Source: an uncultured bacterium
GTDB taxonomy: Bacteria; Verrucomicrobiota; Kiritimatiellia; RFP12; UBA1067
DNA length: 43,760 nt
Direction: 5' to 3'
NCBI GenBank assembly: GCA_902802945.1
Contig: CADCOC010000065.1
Location: 1 to 43,760, forward strand
Position numbers and translations under genes: made by a program. Below, piece by piece: positions 1-8,139 of the stretch. The stretch's first letter is position 1. Every line of letters begins with the position of its first letter. The notes below the pieces were generated by a model. It worked only from the letters and a program-made list of their open reading frames with translations, ran no database searches and was not told where the DNA came from.

Positions 1-126
1 GAATATCGCGAGGCGATCAACGCGGGGCGGATGCTGGTTGTGTCGCCGTTCTCGCAAGGCGTCGTCAGGGTGTCGAAGGAGACGGCGGAGAAGCGCAACG
101 GGCAAGATGCCCGTTGTCCCAGTGTG
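1..126 (+). pseudogene. C-terminal part of a DprA/Smf-like protein, cut by a palindromic element
   Basis: The reading frame is open from base 1, so the 5' end lies outside the window. The visible peptide includes AINAGRMLVVSPFSQG and KETAEKRN. This resembles the region of DNA-processing (DprA/Smf, Rossmann-type) proteins where a 'GR-L-SPF' strand is followed by a helix ending in 'RN'. Exactly at RN the sequence enters palindromic element A (95-126) and reads NGQDARCPSV. No DprA-like continuation follows in any frame. The frame stays open to 558, but that stretch is coded on the opposite strand by the next gene. I infer a gene truncated or tail-replaced by the repeat. The family assignment rests on about 33 residues and is tentative. 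Confidence 0.4.
95..126 (+). repeat. Palindromic element A, copy 1
   Basis: Core AACGGGCAAGATGCCCGTT is a near-perfect inverted repeat followed by GTCCCAGTG. The same unit recurs at 17554-17585, inverted at 19036-19066, and at 28209-28238, with shorter cores at 28238-28257 and 28264-28284. A half copy lies at 17058-17069. Here it sits at the point where the DprA-like reading frame loses similarity. Confidence 0.85.
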
Positions 127-178
127 CCGCCAAGATGGCGGCTTTCTCAGTTAGTGCGGGCCGCCCGGTGGTCGGCCC
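126..178. repeat. Two further hairpins beside element A
   Basis: GCCGCCAAGATGGCGGC (126-142) is an inverted repeat with 6-bp arms. A second stem pairs GGGCCG (158-163) with CGGCCC (173-178). Between the truncated frame and the minus-strand gene ending at 233 there is no other gene. These hairpins could act as a bidirectional transcription barrier, but neither has a clear T-tract, so I list them as repeats rather than a terminator. Confidence 0.5.
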
Positions 179-232
179 CTACCGATTCGCATGATAGGGC
201 GCGATCACCGAGCGCGCCGCATGTACCCCCGA

Positions 233-1591
233 TTAAACAAGGGGCCAGGTGCTGGAACGGGGGGATTTGGCTGTGGGGAAGGTACAGATTGTGCGCTCGC
301 CGTCGAGCATGGAGGCCGAGTTGTTGTCGATGCGAATCTCCGTGCCGCCGAGGACGTTTGCGGCGAGCAGGCATTTCTCAAGACCGTCGCCGCGTCCGAA
401 GTTCCACACTTCGTCCGGTTGCGCGAGGCGTGAGGGCCCGTCGTAGATGGATTCATTCGGAATTGCGGCGATGCGGGCGACGGTTTCGGTCGCGCAGGAG
501 CGCGACCCTCCCAGGGCAGATTTGGAAACGGGGTTGCGTTGGAGGGCGGCTTGGATGAATGGGCCTTCTTCCGTGATGGCGAGTTCGCGCGCGGCGTAGG
601 GGGCGAGCGCGGCGGCGCGGTTGGTCGCGCGGAGGGCGTCGAGACGCTGGGCAATTTCGGCGTAGCTCATTTCGGGCGTGAGGTCGAGCGGGGCGTCCGA
701 GCGGTCGAACGCGACGCGTGATGAATCCGGAAGACGCGGCGTGACGAGGCGCGTATCGGCCGCGTCTTCGGGCGGTACGAGGAAGGAGGCGAGCCGCTTG
801 GAGAAATGCGCGTAGGCGGCGGGATCGATCGTGGCCGTGGGGTAGAGGAGGTGGATGTAGCCAGTCGCGTGCGAGACAATCGTCACGCGCTCGTGTTCGA
901 TGGCGCGTCGGGCCTGCTGGGAGATGACGGTGCCGTTCGCCCACATGGCTCTCGTGACGAGGCGGCGGTTGTTCGTGAGGATGCCGGTGTCCACGTCGAG
1001 GAAATTCTGCGAGTGGAGGGGTGTGGCCATGAGGTAGATGGATTCGAGGGGCAGGCCGCACACGACGAACGCGGCTGCGGCGTAGAGGCCGGCGAGGGAC
1101 ACGCACTCGCCCGCGCCGACGGCATGTCCTTCCTTGTGGCGGAAGGCGTCCATCGCCTCGATCGTCTCGGTCTTCCAGTAGGGGATGGTGTCGGAGGTGT
1201 ACTTGTCGAGGCCGAAGTGGCGGCGGATGTCGATGTCGTAGTAGTAGACGTCGCCCTGGTAGCCGAAGAGGGCGTTGGACTTGGTGATCTCGTCGGGAGA
1301 GAGGAAGGGGGCGAAGCGGGCGAGCTCGCGCTGCTGGGTGGTGAGTCCCCAGGTCTCGAGGTCGAGGTTGAAGGTGTAGTTGTCCATGATGTGTTGGCGG
1401 AGACGCTGGAGGCGCCGCTTCGGGCGCATCTCGCGGATGCCGTCGAACCACGGAAGGTCGCGCCAGGCCCAGAGGCGCGGGGAGAGGATGTTCGCGAGCA
1501 CGAGGGCGTACATTAGTTCGGGGAACACGAATATCTCCATATCGGAGAGTGTCACTGCGGACGATTTTTCCTCGTTTGGTATGTCTTTCAT
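233..1591 (-). CDS. Putative transglutaminase-like (Cys-His) protein
   Basis: 452 aa, cytoplasmic by appearance: no signal peptide or membrane segment. I chose ATG at 1591 because the protein-like sequence begins there. The frame is open further upstream only as a shadow of aroE, and AGAGAAAAG precedes this ATG. Residues 155-210 contain EGHAVGAGECVSLAG, then a helix, then a strand ending MATPLHSQNFLDVD. The order Cys163, His193, Asp199/Asp201 resembles a papain/transglutaminase-type catalytic triad. The fold call is inference from this pattern; I do not recognise a named family. A second palindrome family (element B, 490-512) is translated in frame as ALGGSRSCATE around residues 359-369. The last 15-20 residues are low in predicted structure and may also be repeat-derived. 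It is divergently transcribed from aroE. Confidence 0.6.
   Translation of the reverse strand: MKDIPNEEKSSAVTLSDMEIFVFPELMYALVLANILSPRLWAWRDLPWFDGIREMRPKRRLQRLRQHIMDNYTFNLDLETWGLTTQQRELARFAPFLSPDEITKSNALFGYQGDVYYYDIDIRRHFGLDKYTSDTIPYWKTETIEAMDAFRHKEGHAVGAGECVSLAGLYAAAAFVVCGLPLESIYLMATPLHSQNFLDVDTGILTNNRRLVTRAMWANGTVISQQARRAIEHERVTIVSHATGYIHLLYPTATIDPAAYAHFSKRLASFLVPPEDAADTRLVTPRLPDSSRVAFDRSDAPLDLTPEMSYAEIAQRLDALRATNRAAALAPYAARELAITEEGPFIQAALQRNPVSKSALGGSRSCATETVARIAAIPNESIYDGPSRLAQPDEVWNFGRGDGLEKCLLAANVLGGTEIRIDNNSASMLDGERTICTFPTAKSPRSSTWPLV
490..512. repeat. Palindromic element B, copy 1 (in-frame)
   Basis: The inner core GGAGCGCGACCCTCCC (497-512) is preceded by TCGCGCA. It matches 19377-19399 at about 20 of 23 positions. 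The core is an imperfect inverted repeat. It lies inside the coding frame of the minus-strand gene and adds roughly ten residues without breaking the frame. Confidence 0.7.
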
Positions 1592-1699
1592 TTCTTTTCT
1601 CTGGGGGCGGGTAGTATAGTAAAACCTGCCTTGTGCGTCAATTGCCGTGTCGCGCGTTTGAAGTGATTGTGATTCGCATGACGCGGATACGGGCGGATA

Positions 1700-1708
1700 T
1701 GCTATACT
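1700..1708 (+). promoter_or_regulatory. Extended -10 promoter of aroE
   Basis: TGC followed by TATACT (1703-1708). The start codon is 30 nt further on and is preceded by a purine-rich AAGGAAGAGAGAG ribosome-binding region. This is therefore a leadered gene, unlike several others with the same -10 motif. No convincing -35 is seen. A TATACT is also present on the minus strand upstream of the divergent gene at 1591. Confidence 0.5.
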
Positions 1709-1738
1709 ATCCAGCGTCGCAAGGAAGAGAGAGTTGAC

Positions 1739-2560
1739 ATGAAAATGAAATTTGCGGTGATCGGGCATCCGGTGGCGCATTCGCTGTCGCCGAAGATGCA
1801 CGCGGCCAATTTCCGCGCCATCGGCTTCGACGGCACGTACGAGAAGTTCGACGTGGCGCCGGAGGACGTGGAGTCGTTCGTGCGCGAGAAGCAGCGCGAG
1901 GGCTACGCGGGCCTCAACGTGACGGTGCCGCACAAGCTCGCGGTGATCCCTCTCCTTGACCACGTGGACGCGAGCGTGTCGCGCTACGGCGCGTGCAACA
2001 CGCTCAAGTTCGAGAAGGACGGCACGATCACCGGCTACAACACGGACGTGATTGGCTTTGTGGAGGGACTTGCCGGACACGGCTTCACGCTCGCGGGGAA
2101 GCGCGTGTTCATCGTTGGCTGCGGCGGCGCGGGGAGCGCGCTCGCGACGGCGTGTTGCTACGAGAAGGCCGCGTCGCTTGTCCTCGCCGACCTCGACGGC
2201 GCGCGCGTGTCGGCGCTCGCCGAAAAACTAAATGCCCTCGGACTCGGCACGCGCGTGGAGGTGTGCGGACCCGACTGGGGCGCGGCGGCGACGCAGGCGG
2301 AGCTCGTTGTGAACGCGACGCCTATGGGACTCCACCCCGGCGAGCCGAGCGCACTGCCGCCAGAGTGTTTCCATCCCGGACAGTTCGTTCTCGACATCGT
2401 GCCCACCGTGACGTTCCCGCCCACGGCGTCCGCTGCCCGCGCGGCGGGGGCAGTCGCAACTGACGGACTCGACTTCCTCGTGGGACAAGGCGCGAAGTCG
2501 TTCGAGCTCTGGACCGGCCTTGCGGCCGACCGCGCCGCTATGCGCGCATCGCTTTCGTAA
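1739..2560 (+). CDS. aroE: Shikimate dehydrogenase (NADP+)
   Basis: 273 aa, the usual AroE length. It reduces 3-dehydroshikimate to shikimate in the cytoplasmic route to aromatic amino acids. N-terminal substrate domain: VIGHPVAHSLSPKMHAANF (residues 7-25) carries the Ser-x-Ser substrate motif. NVTVPHK supplies the catalytic Lys near residue 65, and GYNTDVIGF supplies the conserved Asp near residue 100. Rossmann part: VFIVGCGGAGSALA is the glycine-rich loop, VNATPMGLHPGE is the conserved NATPxG strand, and LVGQGAKSFELWTG is the C-terminal family signature. ATG at 1739 follows AAGGAAGAG. nagB starts 33 nt after the stop on the same strand, so co-transcription is likely. Confidence 0.95.
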   Translation: MKMKFAVIGHPVAHSLSPKMHAANFRAIGFDGTYEKFDVAPEDVESFVREKQREGYAGLNVTVPHKLAVIPLLDHVDASVSRYGACNTLKFEKDGTITGYNTDVIGFVEGLAGHGFTLAGKRVFIVGCGGAGSALATACCYEKAASLVLADLDGARVSALAEKLNALGLGTRVEVCGPDWGAAATQAELVVNATPMGLHPGEPSALPPECFHPGQFVLDIVPTVTFPPTASAARAAGAVATDGLDFLVGQGAKSFELWTGLAADRAAMRASLS

Positions 2561-2593
2561 CCCCAACAACCAAACCAACAAAGGAGAAAGTAA

Positions 2594-3293
2594 ATGGAAA
2601 TCATCATCTGCAAGACGAAGGAAGAGGCGAGCCGCAAGGCTGCCGACCTCGTGGCCGCGCTGCTCAAGGCGAAGCCGACCGCCGTGCTGGGCCTCGCGAC
2701 CGGCTCCACGCCTGTGCCCATGTACCAGGCGCTCGCCAAGGACTGCGCTGCGGGCAAGATCAGCTTCAAGAAGGCGAAGAGCTGGAACCTCGACGAGTAC
2801 CTTGGCCTGCCGCCCACGCATGACCAGAGCTATCGCTACTTCATGGACAAGAACCTCTTCGACCACATTGACATCGTGAAGAAGAACACGCACGTCCTGA
2901 ACGGCCTCGCGAAGGACTGGCGGAAGGAAGTGAAGTCCTACGAGGCGGCGATCAAGAAGGCCGGCGGCATCGACCTCCAGGTGCTCGGCATCGGGTCGGA
3001 CGGCCACATCGCCTTCAACGAGCCGGGCAGCTCGCTCACGAGCCGCACGCGCATCGTGTCGCTCACGCCGCAGACGATCAAGGACAACGCCCGCTTCTTC
3101 AAGAAGGCGGCGGACGTGCCGAAGCAGGCGCTCTCGATGGGCGTCGGCTCCATCATGGAGGCGAAGCGGATCGTGCTGCTCGCGTTCGGCGCGAACAAGG
3201 CGGACGCGGTGAAGGGCGCGGTCGAGGGCGGCGTAGCTGAAGAAGTACTACGCCTGGCGCGCCGAGGAGGCGTTGAAGGCGGAGCTTGCGTAA
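2594..3293 (+). CDS. nagB: Glucosamine-6-phosphate deaminase, internally deleted and frameshifted near the 3' end
   Basis: NagB converts glucosamine-6-phosphate to fructose-6-phosphate and ammonium. Clear family motifs are LGLATGSTPVPMYQ (phosphate loop), WNLDEYLGLPPTHDQSYRYF (catalytic Asp region), LGIGSDGHIAFNEPGSS (catalytic His/Glu region) and MGVGSIMEAKRIVLLAFG. A strong AAAGGAG precedes ATG 2594. After AVEGGV (to about 3235) the family-conserved stretch ending in a 'HP...DE.A' motif, roughly 25 residues, is absent. The reading then continues in the +1 frame from 3237 as LKKYYAWRAEEALKAELA and stops at 3291-3293, exactly as a NagB C-terminus should. Read without correction the original frame runs on to 3361 with a meaningless tail. 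The lost length must be 2 modulo 3, about 74-77 nt. Either a real inactivating deletion or an assembly error. Confidence 0.9.
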
Positions 3294-3329
3294 GGAGCGC
3301 GTGCCCCGCGCCGTGTCGCGGACCGCAAG

Positions 3330-3728
3330 TTACCAGTCCACGGGCTTGCGGTTCGCCTTGATTTCGGAGTGGGCGTGCTTTTCCTCGAGCATGCGCTGTT
3401 TCTGGCGGCGGGAGCGACGACGCTTCTGCCGCCGCTTCTTTTCGCGGGCCTGCTGCTCGGCGGACTTGCGTCCCTGCTCGCGCGCGAGGATGCGCTCGGC
3501 GAGGGTGCGGCGCGCGAGCCAGCGGTTGATCTCGCGCGATCGGTTTTCTCCGCAGCGCACCTGGAGTCCGCTCGGCGGGTGGAAGAGGCGCACGACGCTG
3601 GACGTCTTGTTCGTCTTCTGCCCGCCAGGACCGCCTCCGAGGATGAACGTCTCCTCGAGGTCCTCCTCGAACACGGAGGCCTCTGCCATCAACGACTTGA
3701 TTTTTGCTATTGTCTCTGGGGTCATCAT
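3330..3728 (-). CDS. Release-factor-like GGQ protein (ArfB / class-I RF domain-3 type)
   Basis: 132 aa. The N-terminal half holds FILGGGPGGQKTNKTSSVV with the universal peptidyl-tRNA hydrolysis GGQ motif, then a 'G-QVRC-ENRSREINRWLA' pattern typical of the peptide-chain-release-factor catalytic domain. The C-terminal third is a very basic helix (EKKRRQKRRRSRRQKQRM) like the tail ArfB-type proteins insert into the mRNA channel of stalled ribosomes. The codon-recognition domain of RF1/RF2 is missing. The likely role is ribosome rescue on non-stop mRNAs; this is inferred. Two adjacent ATG codons (3728 and 3725) are candidate starts. The 14-codon upstream extension overlaps the divergent DJ-1 gene and was not used. 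It ends 37 nt from the nagB stop, convergent. Confidence 0.8.
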   Translation of the reverse strand: MMTPETIAKIKSLMAEASVFEEDLEETFILGGGPGGQKTNKTSSVVRLFHPPSGLQVRCGENRSREINRWLARRTLAERILAREQGRKSAEQQAREKKRRQKRRRSRRQKQRMLEEKHAHSEIKANRKPVDW

Positions 3729-3739
3729 TTTGCTATACT
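3710..3739 (+). promoter_or_regulatory. Promoter of the DJ-1 / SurA-like / cytochrome operon
   Basis: TTGTCT (3710-3715) as a possible -35, an 18-nt gap, then TGC plus TATACT (3734-3739). Only 9 nt separate the -10 from ATG 3749, too short for a normal leader, so the transcript probably starts at or within a few bases of the start codon. The site overlaps the 5' end of the divergent GGQ gene. Confidence 0.5.
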
Positions 3740-3748
3740 CTTTCCACC

Positions 3749-4300
3749 ATGAAAAAGGCACTCGTTCCACTTGCGGACGGCTTCGAGGACATCGAGGCTG
3801 TATCCATAGTTGACGTCCTCCGTCGCGGAGACGTCAACGTAGTCACGGCATCGCTGTCGGACGGCAAGGCCGTCCGTTCCGCACACGGCATCCAGATGGA
3901 GGCCGACGCGCGTCTCCCCGACGTGCTAGAAGACGAATACCACGCTATTATACTACCTGGCGGCGGAGAAGGCACGCAGAATCTTTCAGAATGTGAACCG
4001 CTGTTGGAGCGGCTGCGCCGCCAGAAGGCGGAGGGCGGGCTCGTGTGCGCCATCTGCGCGGCGCCCACGGTGCTGGAAAAGGCAGAGGTTATCGAGGACG
4101 AGTCGGTCACGTGCTATCCATCCTGCTCGCCGCAGATGGGCCGTCCTGTCGAGTCGGTGCCGGTGATCGCGGACGGGCAGATCATCACCGGGCAGGGACC
4201 TGGCGCGGCGATGCTCTTCGCGCTCGTCGTGCTCGCCCACCTGACGGACGAGCGGACTGCCTATGGTATCGCCAACGGAATGATCACAGAGTTCTCGTGA
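3749..4300 (+). CDS. DJ-1/PfpI superfamily protein (YajL-type)
   Basis: 183 aa, full length for the DJ-1 branch. It starts MKKALVPLADGFEDIEA, where FEDIE supplies the conserved Glu that hydrogen-bonds the reactive cysteine. IILPGGGEGTQNL is the family's GG loop. LVCAICAAPTVLEKA contains the nucleophile-elbow cysteine (ICAAP, equal to ICAGP in human DJ-1). Proteins of this branch are cytoplasmic redox-stress or glyoxalase/deglycase-like enzymes; the exact substrate cannot be read from sequence. The stop codon overlaps the next start (TGATG at 4298-4302), showing translational coupling with the following two envelope genes. Confidence 0.88.
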   Translation: MKKALVPLADGFEDIEAVSIVDVLRRGDVNVVTASLSDGKAVRSAHGIQMEADARLPDVLEDEYHAIILPGGGEGTQNLSECEPLLERLRRQKAEGGLVCAICAAPTVLEKAEVIEDESVTCYPSCSPQMGRPVESVPVIADGQIITGQGPGAAMLFALVVLAHLTDERTAYGIANGMITEFS

Positions 4301-5484
4301 TGCGAAAGGCGCTTGTAAGGGTTGTTGTGCTAATCGTCCTCGCCGCGCTGGTTGTCGGGGGCGCGTGGCTGTGGATGCGCAGGCCCTGGCGCGTCGTCGC
4401 GACCGTGAACGGAGTTTCCCTCACGGCCAGCGAGCTCGACCTGCGCGCCAAGGCGCTCGGCGGCGACCTGCGCGAGACGGCGCGGACGTGGATTGCCAAG
4501 GAGGTGCTGCTCGGCGAGGCCGTGCAGCGCGGCGTGTCGGTGGCGGAGGAGGACGAGCGTGCGACGACCGACATCCTTGCGTCATGGTTTGCCGCCCACG
4601 GGATGACGGCGGAACGCTTCTTCAAGGAAGGGCCGATCCCGGAGCAGGCGCGCCGGCAGGACCTCAAGGAGGGGCTGCTCATCAACGCCCTTGTGAAGGA
4701 AGGTCTGCGCACGGCCTCCTTCCCAGATTTCTACCACTCGCTGCGCGATAAGGCGCAAGTGCGCTGTCCCGAGTTCCCTGAGCTGGAGCGCATCGACACG
4801 GGAACGCCCCTCTACGCCGGGATGTGGGGATGGCGTCCTTCGCGCGTTGCCGCCGTTGCCGCAGGGCAGATTGTTACTGCTGCGGAGCTTGACCTGCGCG
4901 TGCAGAACGCGCGGGATGACCTGCGCCGGATGGGCAGGGCTCAGCCGGATGAGCGCGCCCTCCGCCGCCGCGAGATGCAGGTCTGGATCGTCAAGGCCGT
5001 CATGCGCGCCGAGGCCGACCGACGCGGTTTCGCCGTGACGTCAGACGACGAGAAGTCGAGAATGTCGCAGATGGCCGCTGCGCTGAAGCCCCATGGCCTG
5101 ACCGTGGCGCAGTTCTTCAAGGAAGGGGTGCTGCCAGAAGGGCTTAAGTGGGACGATGTCCGCTCCGCTATCCGCATCGACAAGTTCCTGGAGCGCGACA
5201 GGGGCGACAAGCTCAATGTCACGACGCAGGAAATCGAGGCTCGCATGGCCGAACTACGGGAACGCGCGGCCAAGGAGTCGGCGCGCGGAGGCAAGGCCAA
5301 GATACGGAGCGACCGCAAGACGGCCATAGACCAGCTGCGCCGCGAACGCTACTTGAAGGAATACAGGACAATGTTCCGTTCACTATTCGCCACGGCACGC
5401 GTGTGGTGTCCTGAGTTCCCGGACATGGAGAACGTCGACGGCGTATCGGTGCCTTTAGCATCTGAAAAGGGGAGTCCGAGATGA
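4300..5484 (+). CDS. Membrane-anchored SurA-N-like protein with an internal tandem duplication
   Basis: 394 aa. One N-terminal membrane segment (LVRVVVLIVLAALVVGGAWLW, about residues 5-25) should place the rest in the periplasm. Residues about 34-185 and 188-385 are two diverged copies of one unit. Each has a 'G...TA-ELDLR' helix, a 'WI-K-V--EA--RG--V' helix, a 'HG-T---FFKEG--PE' motif, and ends with a C-PEFP motif (RCPEFPELE and WCPEFPDME). The arrangement matches the N-terminal chaperone domain of SurA/PpiC-type folding factors. No parvulin isomerase domain is visible, so a chaperone or scaffold role is more likely than an isomerase. It overlaps DJ-1 by one base and the cytochrome gene by four (ATGA). 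Coupling suggests it may assist maturation of the cytochrome; that is inference. Confidence 0.7.
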   Translation: MRKALVRVVVLIVLAALVVGGAWLWMRRPWRVVATVNGVSLTASELDLRAKALGGDLRETARTWIAKEVLLGEAVQRGVSVAEEDERATTDILASWFAAHGMTAERFFKEGPIPEQARRQDLKEGLLINALVKEGLRTASFPDFYHSLRDKAQVRCPEFPELERIDTGTPLYAGMWGWRPSRVAAVAAGQIVTAAELDLRVQNARDDLRRMGRAQPDERALRRREMQVWIVKAVMRAEADRRGFAVTSDDEKSRMSQMAAALKPHGLTVAQFFKEGVLPEGLKWDDVRSAIRIDKFLERDRGDKLNVTTQEIEARMAELRERAAKESARGGKAKIRSDRKTAIDQLRRERYLKEYRTMFRSLFATARVWCPEFPDMENVDGVSVPLASEKGSPR

Positions 5485-6413
5485 CGCGGCGGGTTAAGTG
5501 GTCGATAGTCGGCGCGTGCGCGGCACTAGTCCTTGTTGCTGTGGGGCTTTTCGCGTGGCATAAGCACGCGCAGCGTGAGGCCGCTGCTGCGGAGGCGGCC
5601 AGACTTGAGGCGGAGGCAGTCGCCGCGCGTGCGGCGCTCTACGCGCAGTTTGGAATCGACGTGCCGGGAACGCGTCTTTTCGTGCCGCTTCCGCCTGGCC
5701 TTCCCCACCACATGGGGCGCGCCAAGATCGGGCAGAAGCTCTTCAACGACCGGCGGCTCACCGCTTCGCGCGTGTCGCAGGGACTCGTTTGCGGGGCCTG
5801 TCATCATCTGGGAGCAGGCGGCACCGATTCCAGAATCCACCATGACATACTGACGCGTCCAGTGTACAACGCCGCGTTCGCCACGGCGTACCTCCACGAT
5901 GGTAGCCTGTCGAACCTGCACGCTGTTGTAGGCAAGATGATAGAGGAGCCGCACTTCAGCTGGGGCGGTCCGCTCGCGGGCGTTGCCGCGCGTCTTTCCG
6001 GGGACGCCGCACTCGCCGCGCGCTTTCGGTCGGAGTACGGGGACGACGGCCTCGTCGGCACGAACGTGGTGGACGCCGTCGTGGAGTATCTCAAGACGCT
6101 CGTGACGGAGGGCACGCCGTACGATTTCTGGTGCGCGGGCCATACGGACAGCCTCAACCCCGAACAACGGCGCGGGAGCGAGGTGTTCCTCGCGGCTCGC
6201 TGCATGGACTGCCACGACGGTCCCGTACTCGGCGCGCGGAAGGTCTCGCGCGGACGGAAGGTGTCCGCACTGCGCGGACTCAGACTGCGCACGGCGTATC
6301 TCACGGAAGGCAAGATCAAGGACCTGAACGCCGTCGTGCCCCTAATGCCCGGCGGCGAGGCGCTTCCGCCTGAGGACCGGAAGTCGCTCGTCGAATTCCT
6401 CAAGGTACTGTAA
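5481..6413 (+). CDS. Diheme cytochrome c peroxidase / MauG-family protein
   Basis: 310 aa with one N-terminal membrane anchor (about residues 8-26) followed by an Ala/Glu-rich linker, so periplasmic. Two c-type heme motifs are present: CGACHH at residues 104-108 and CMDCHD at 241-245. Between them is the family pattern KLFNDRRLT before the first heme, then VYNAAFATAYLHDGSLSNLHAV, and later GSEVFLAARCMDCHDGP before the second heme. This is the bacterial diheme CCP architecture, reducing hydrogen peroxide or oxidising a partner protein. It would need a cytochrome c maturation system encoded elsewhere. It is the last gene of the overlapping three-gene operon; no hairpin terminator is seen after its stop. 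Confidence 0.85.
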   Translation: MTRRVKWSIVGACAALVLVAVGLFAWHKHAQREAAAAEAARLEAEAVAARAALYAQFGIDVPGTRLFVPLPPGLPHHMGRAKIGQKLFNDRRLTASRVSQGLVCGACHHLGAGGTDSRIHHDILTRPVYNAAFATAYLHDGSLSNLHAVVGKMIEEPHFSWGGPLAGVAARLSGDAALAARFRSEYGDDGLVGTNVVDAVVEYLKTLVTEGTPYDFWCAGHTDSLNPEQRRGSEVFLAARCMDCHDGPVLGARKVSRGRKVSALRGLRLRTAYLTEGKIKDLNAVVPLMPGGEALPPEDRKSLVEFLKVL

Positions 6414-6480
6414 GGACAATTTGCATTAGTGGCAATGAATACGCTTTTGGGCAAACGCCTGTGAATTGTTCGGAATCAAT

Positions 6481-8097
6481 ATGTGTTACATGAAAGTTCA
6501 TTCAACCATTCTTCTTTTGTTTCTTCCCATCGCGGTGTCGGCGGTCACATACAGGCGTCCGATCGAGCGCATCGCATCTATGGACCCGATCCATTCGTCG
6601 TCCGTGCCGGACTCCCGCATGATCCAGCTAGTGTACGAGCCGCCGCTGGGCATTGACTACGTTGCGCGCCCGTACAAGCTGATTCCGGGCGCATGCGAGC
6701 TGCCGACGATGAGCAAGGACCGCATAGTCTACACGTTTCGCATGCGGGAAGGCATCCGCTTCCAAGACGATCCCTGCTTCCCCGGCGGCAAGGGACGCCT
6801 CATGGACGCACACGATGTGGTGTTCTCGCTCAACCGCCTCCGCGACAAGTCTAATGCGTCCAGCGGCATGTGGACAATGGACTACGTTGCGGACGTGAAG
6901 GCCACCGACGACCGGACTGTGGCAATAACATTGACGAAGCCGTTCCACGTGTTCCCGTGGCTCATGGCGATGTCCTTTACCGGCATCGTCCCGCACGAGG
7001 CGCTGGAGACGTACGGCGCGAAGTTCGGCCAGCACCCTGTCGGGTCGGGTCCGTACCGCCTGGTGGAATGGTGGCGCAACCACCGGATGGTTTTCACGCG
7101 CGAGACGGGATGGCACGGCTGGTCGGAGGTGGGGAACCCAGCGCCGTACGACAGGCTGGAGTACCTCGTCGTGACCGATCCATCCACGCAGTGGCTGATG
7201 TTCCTCGACCACGAACTGGATGCCCTGGGCGGCATCGACCGCAACAACTGGGACGCGGTGGTGGACAAGCACGGCAAGCTTGCGCCAGGGCTGGCCGCGC
7301 AGGGCGTGCGGCTCCTTTCCGCCCCCATCATGCAGGTCATGTACGTGGGCATCAACATGGACAAACCGCTTCTCGGCAAGAACAAGAAACTGCGTCAGGC
7401 GCTGAACTGCGCTTTCGACGCGCCCGCGTGGAAAAGATTCCTGAACGACCGCGTGGAGCCGGCCGACGGCCCGCTGCCGTTTGGCGTGGACGGGCGCATC
7501 GAGACGCCGTTCAAGTATTCGTTCAACGTCGAGAAGTCTAAGACGCTGCTTGCGGAGGCTGGTTTCCCCGGTGGCATCGATCCCAAGACCGGCAAGCGGC
7601 TTGTCCTTCCGATATCGCTCGGCCGTGCGGACCAGGGCGCGCGCGAGGAGGTGGAGCTTCTGCAAGGGTTTTACGACCGCATCGGGATCCGTCTGGAACC
7701 GCAGTTCATGACATGGGCCGCGTACCTCAAGGCGGTGTCGGACGGGCATGTCACGCTGTTCATGTTAGGCTGGGTGGGCGACTATCCCGACGCCGAGACG
7801 TTCCTCCAGCTCTTTCATTCCCGGAACTGCTCGCCGGGTACGAACCACTGCAACTACCGTAACCCGGAATTTGACAAGTGCTACGACGAGGCGATGTCCG
7901 CCGAAACGCCGGAGGCCCGTCGCGAGGCGTGGGCGCGCGCGCAGGAGATCGTGCGCGAGGACTGTCCGTGGATCTACCTCTATTTCTACAAGTCCTTCGC
8001 GCTGCACTGGGATACCGTGGGCAACTACCGCCTCACCGACTTCCCATACGGCATGGAGAAATACATCCACCACCAACCCCCATCCTCTGTAAAATAG
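6481..8097 (+). CDS. Family-5 extracellular solute-binding protein (DppA/OppA type)
   Basis: 538 aa. ATG 6481 or 6490 are both possible: the second begins MKVHSTILLLFLPIAVSA, a clean signal peptide. An upstream TTG at 6466 is unlikely. The mature part shows SBP_bac_5 features: VYTFRMREGIRFQDD, LMDAHDVVFSLNRL, VGSGPYRLVEW near the first third, and AEAGFPGG followed by a second-lobe strand with FMLGWVGDYPDAETFLQLFHS. These proteins bind peptides or oligosaccharides for an ABC importer. No permease or ATPase gene is next to it, so it is an orphan here. It lies 42 nt before the GH127-like gene in the same direction, so an oligosaccharide ligand from pectin breakdown is a reasonable guess. Confidence 0.85.
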   Translation: MCYMKVHSTILLLFLPIAVSAVTYRRPIERIASMDPIHSSSVPDSRMIQLVYEPPLGIDYVARPYKLIPGACELPTMSKDRIVYTFRMREGIRFQDDPCFPGGKGRLMDAHDVVFSLNRLRDKSNASSGMWTMDYVADVKATDDRTVAITLTKPFHVFPWLMAMSFTGIVPHEALETYGAKFGQHPVGSGPYRLVEWWRNHRMVFTRETGWHGWSEVGNPAPYDRLEYLVVTDPSTQWLMFLDHELDALGGIDRNNWDAVVDKHGKLAPGLAAQGVRLLSAPIMQVMYVGINMDKPLLGKNKKLRQALNCAFDAPAWKRFLNDRVEPADGPLPFGVDGRIETPFKYSFNVEKSKTLLAEAGFPGGIDPKTGKRLVLPISLGRADQGAREEVELLQGFYDRIGIRLEPQFMTWAAYLKAVSDGHVTLFMLGWVGDYPDAETFLQLFHSRNCSPGTNHCNYRNPEFDKCYDEAMSAETPEARREAWARAQEIVREDCPWIYLYFYKSFALHWDTVGNYRLTDFPYGMEKYIHHQPPSSVK

Positions 8098-8139
8098 AGT
8101 CGTCGCGGGTGCCGTGCAGAAGAACATCCAGGTGGCAAA

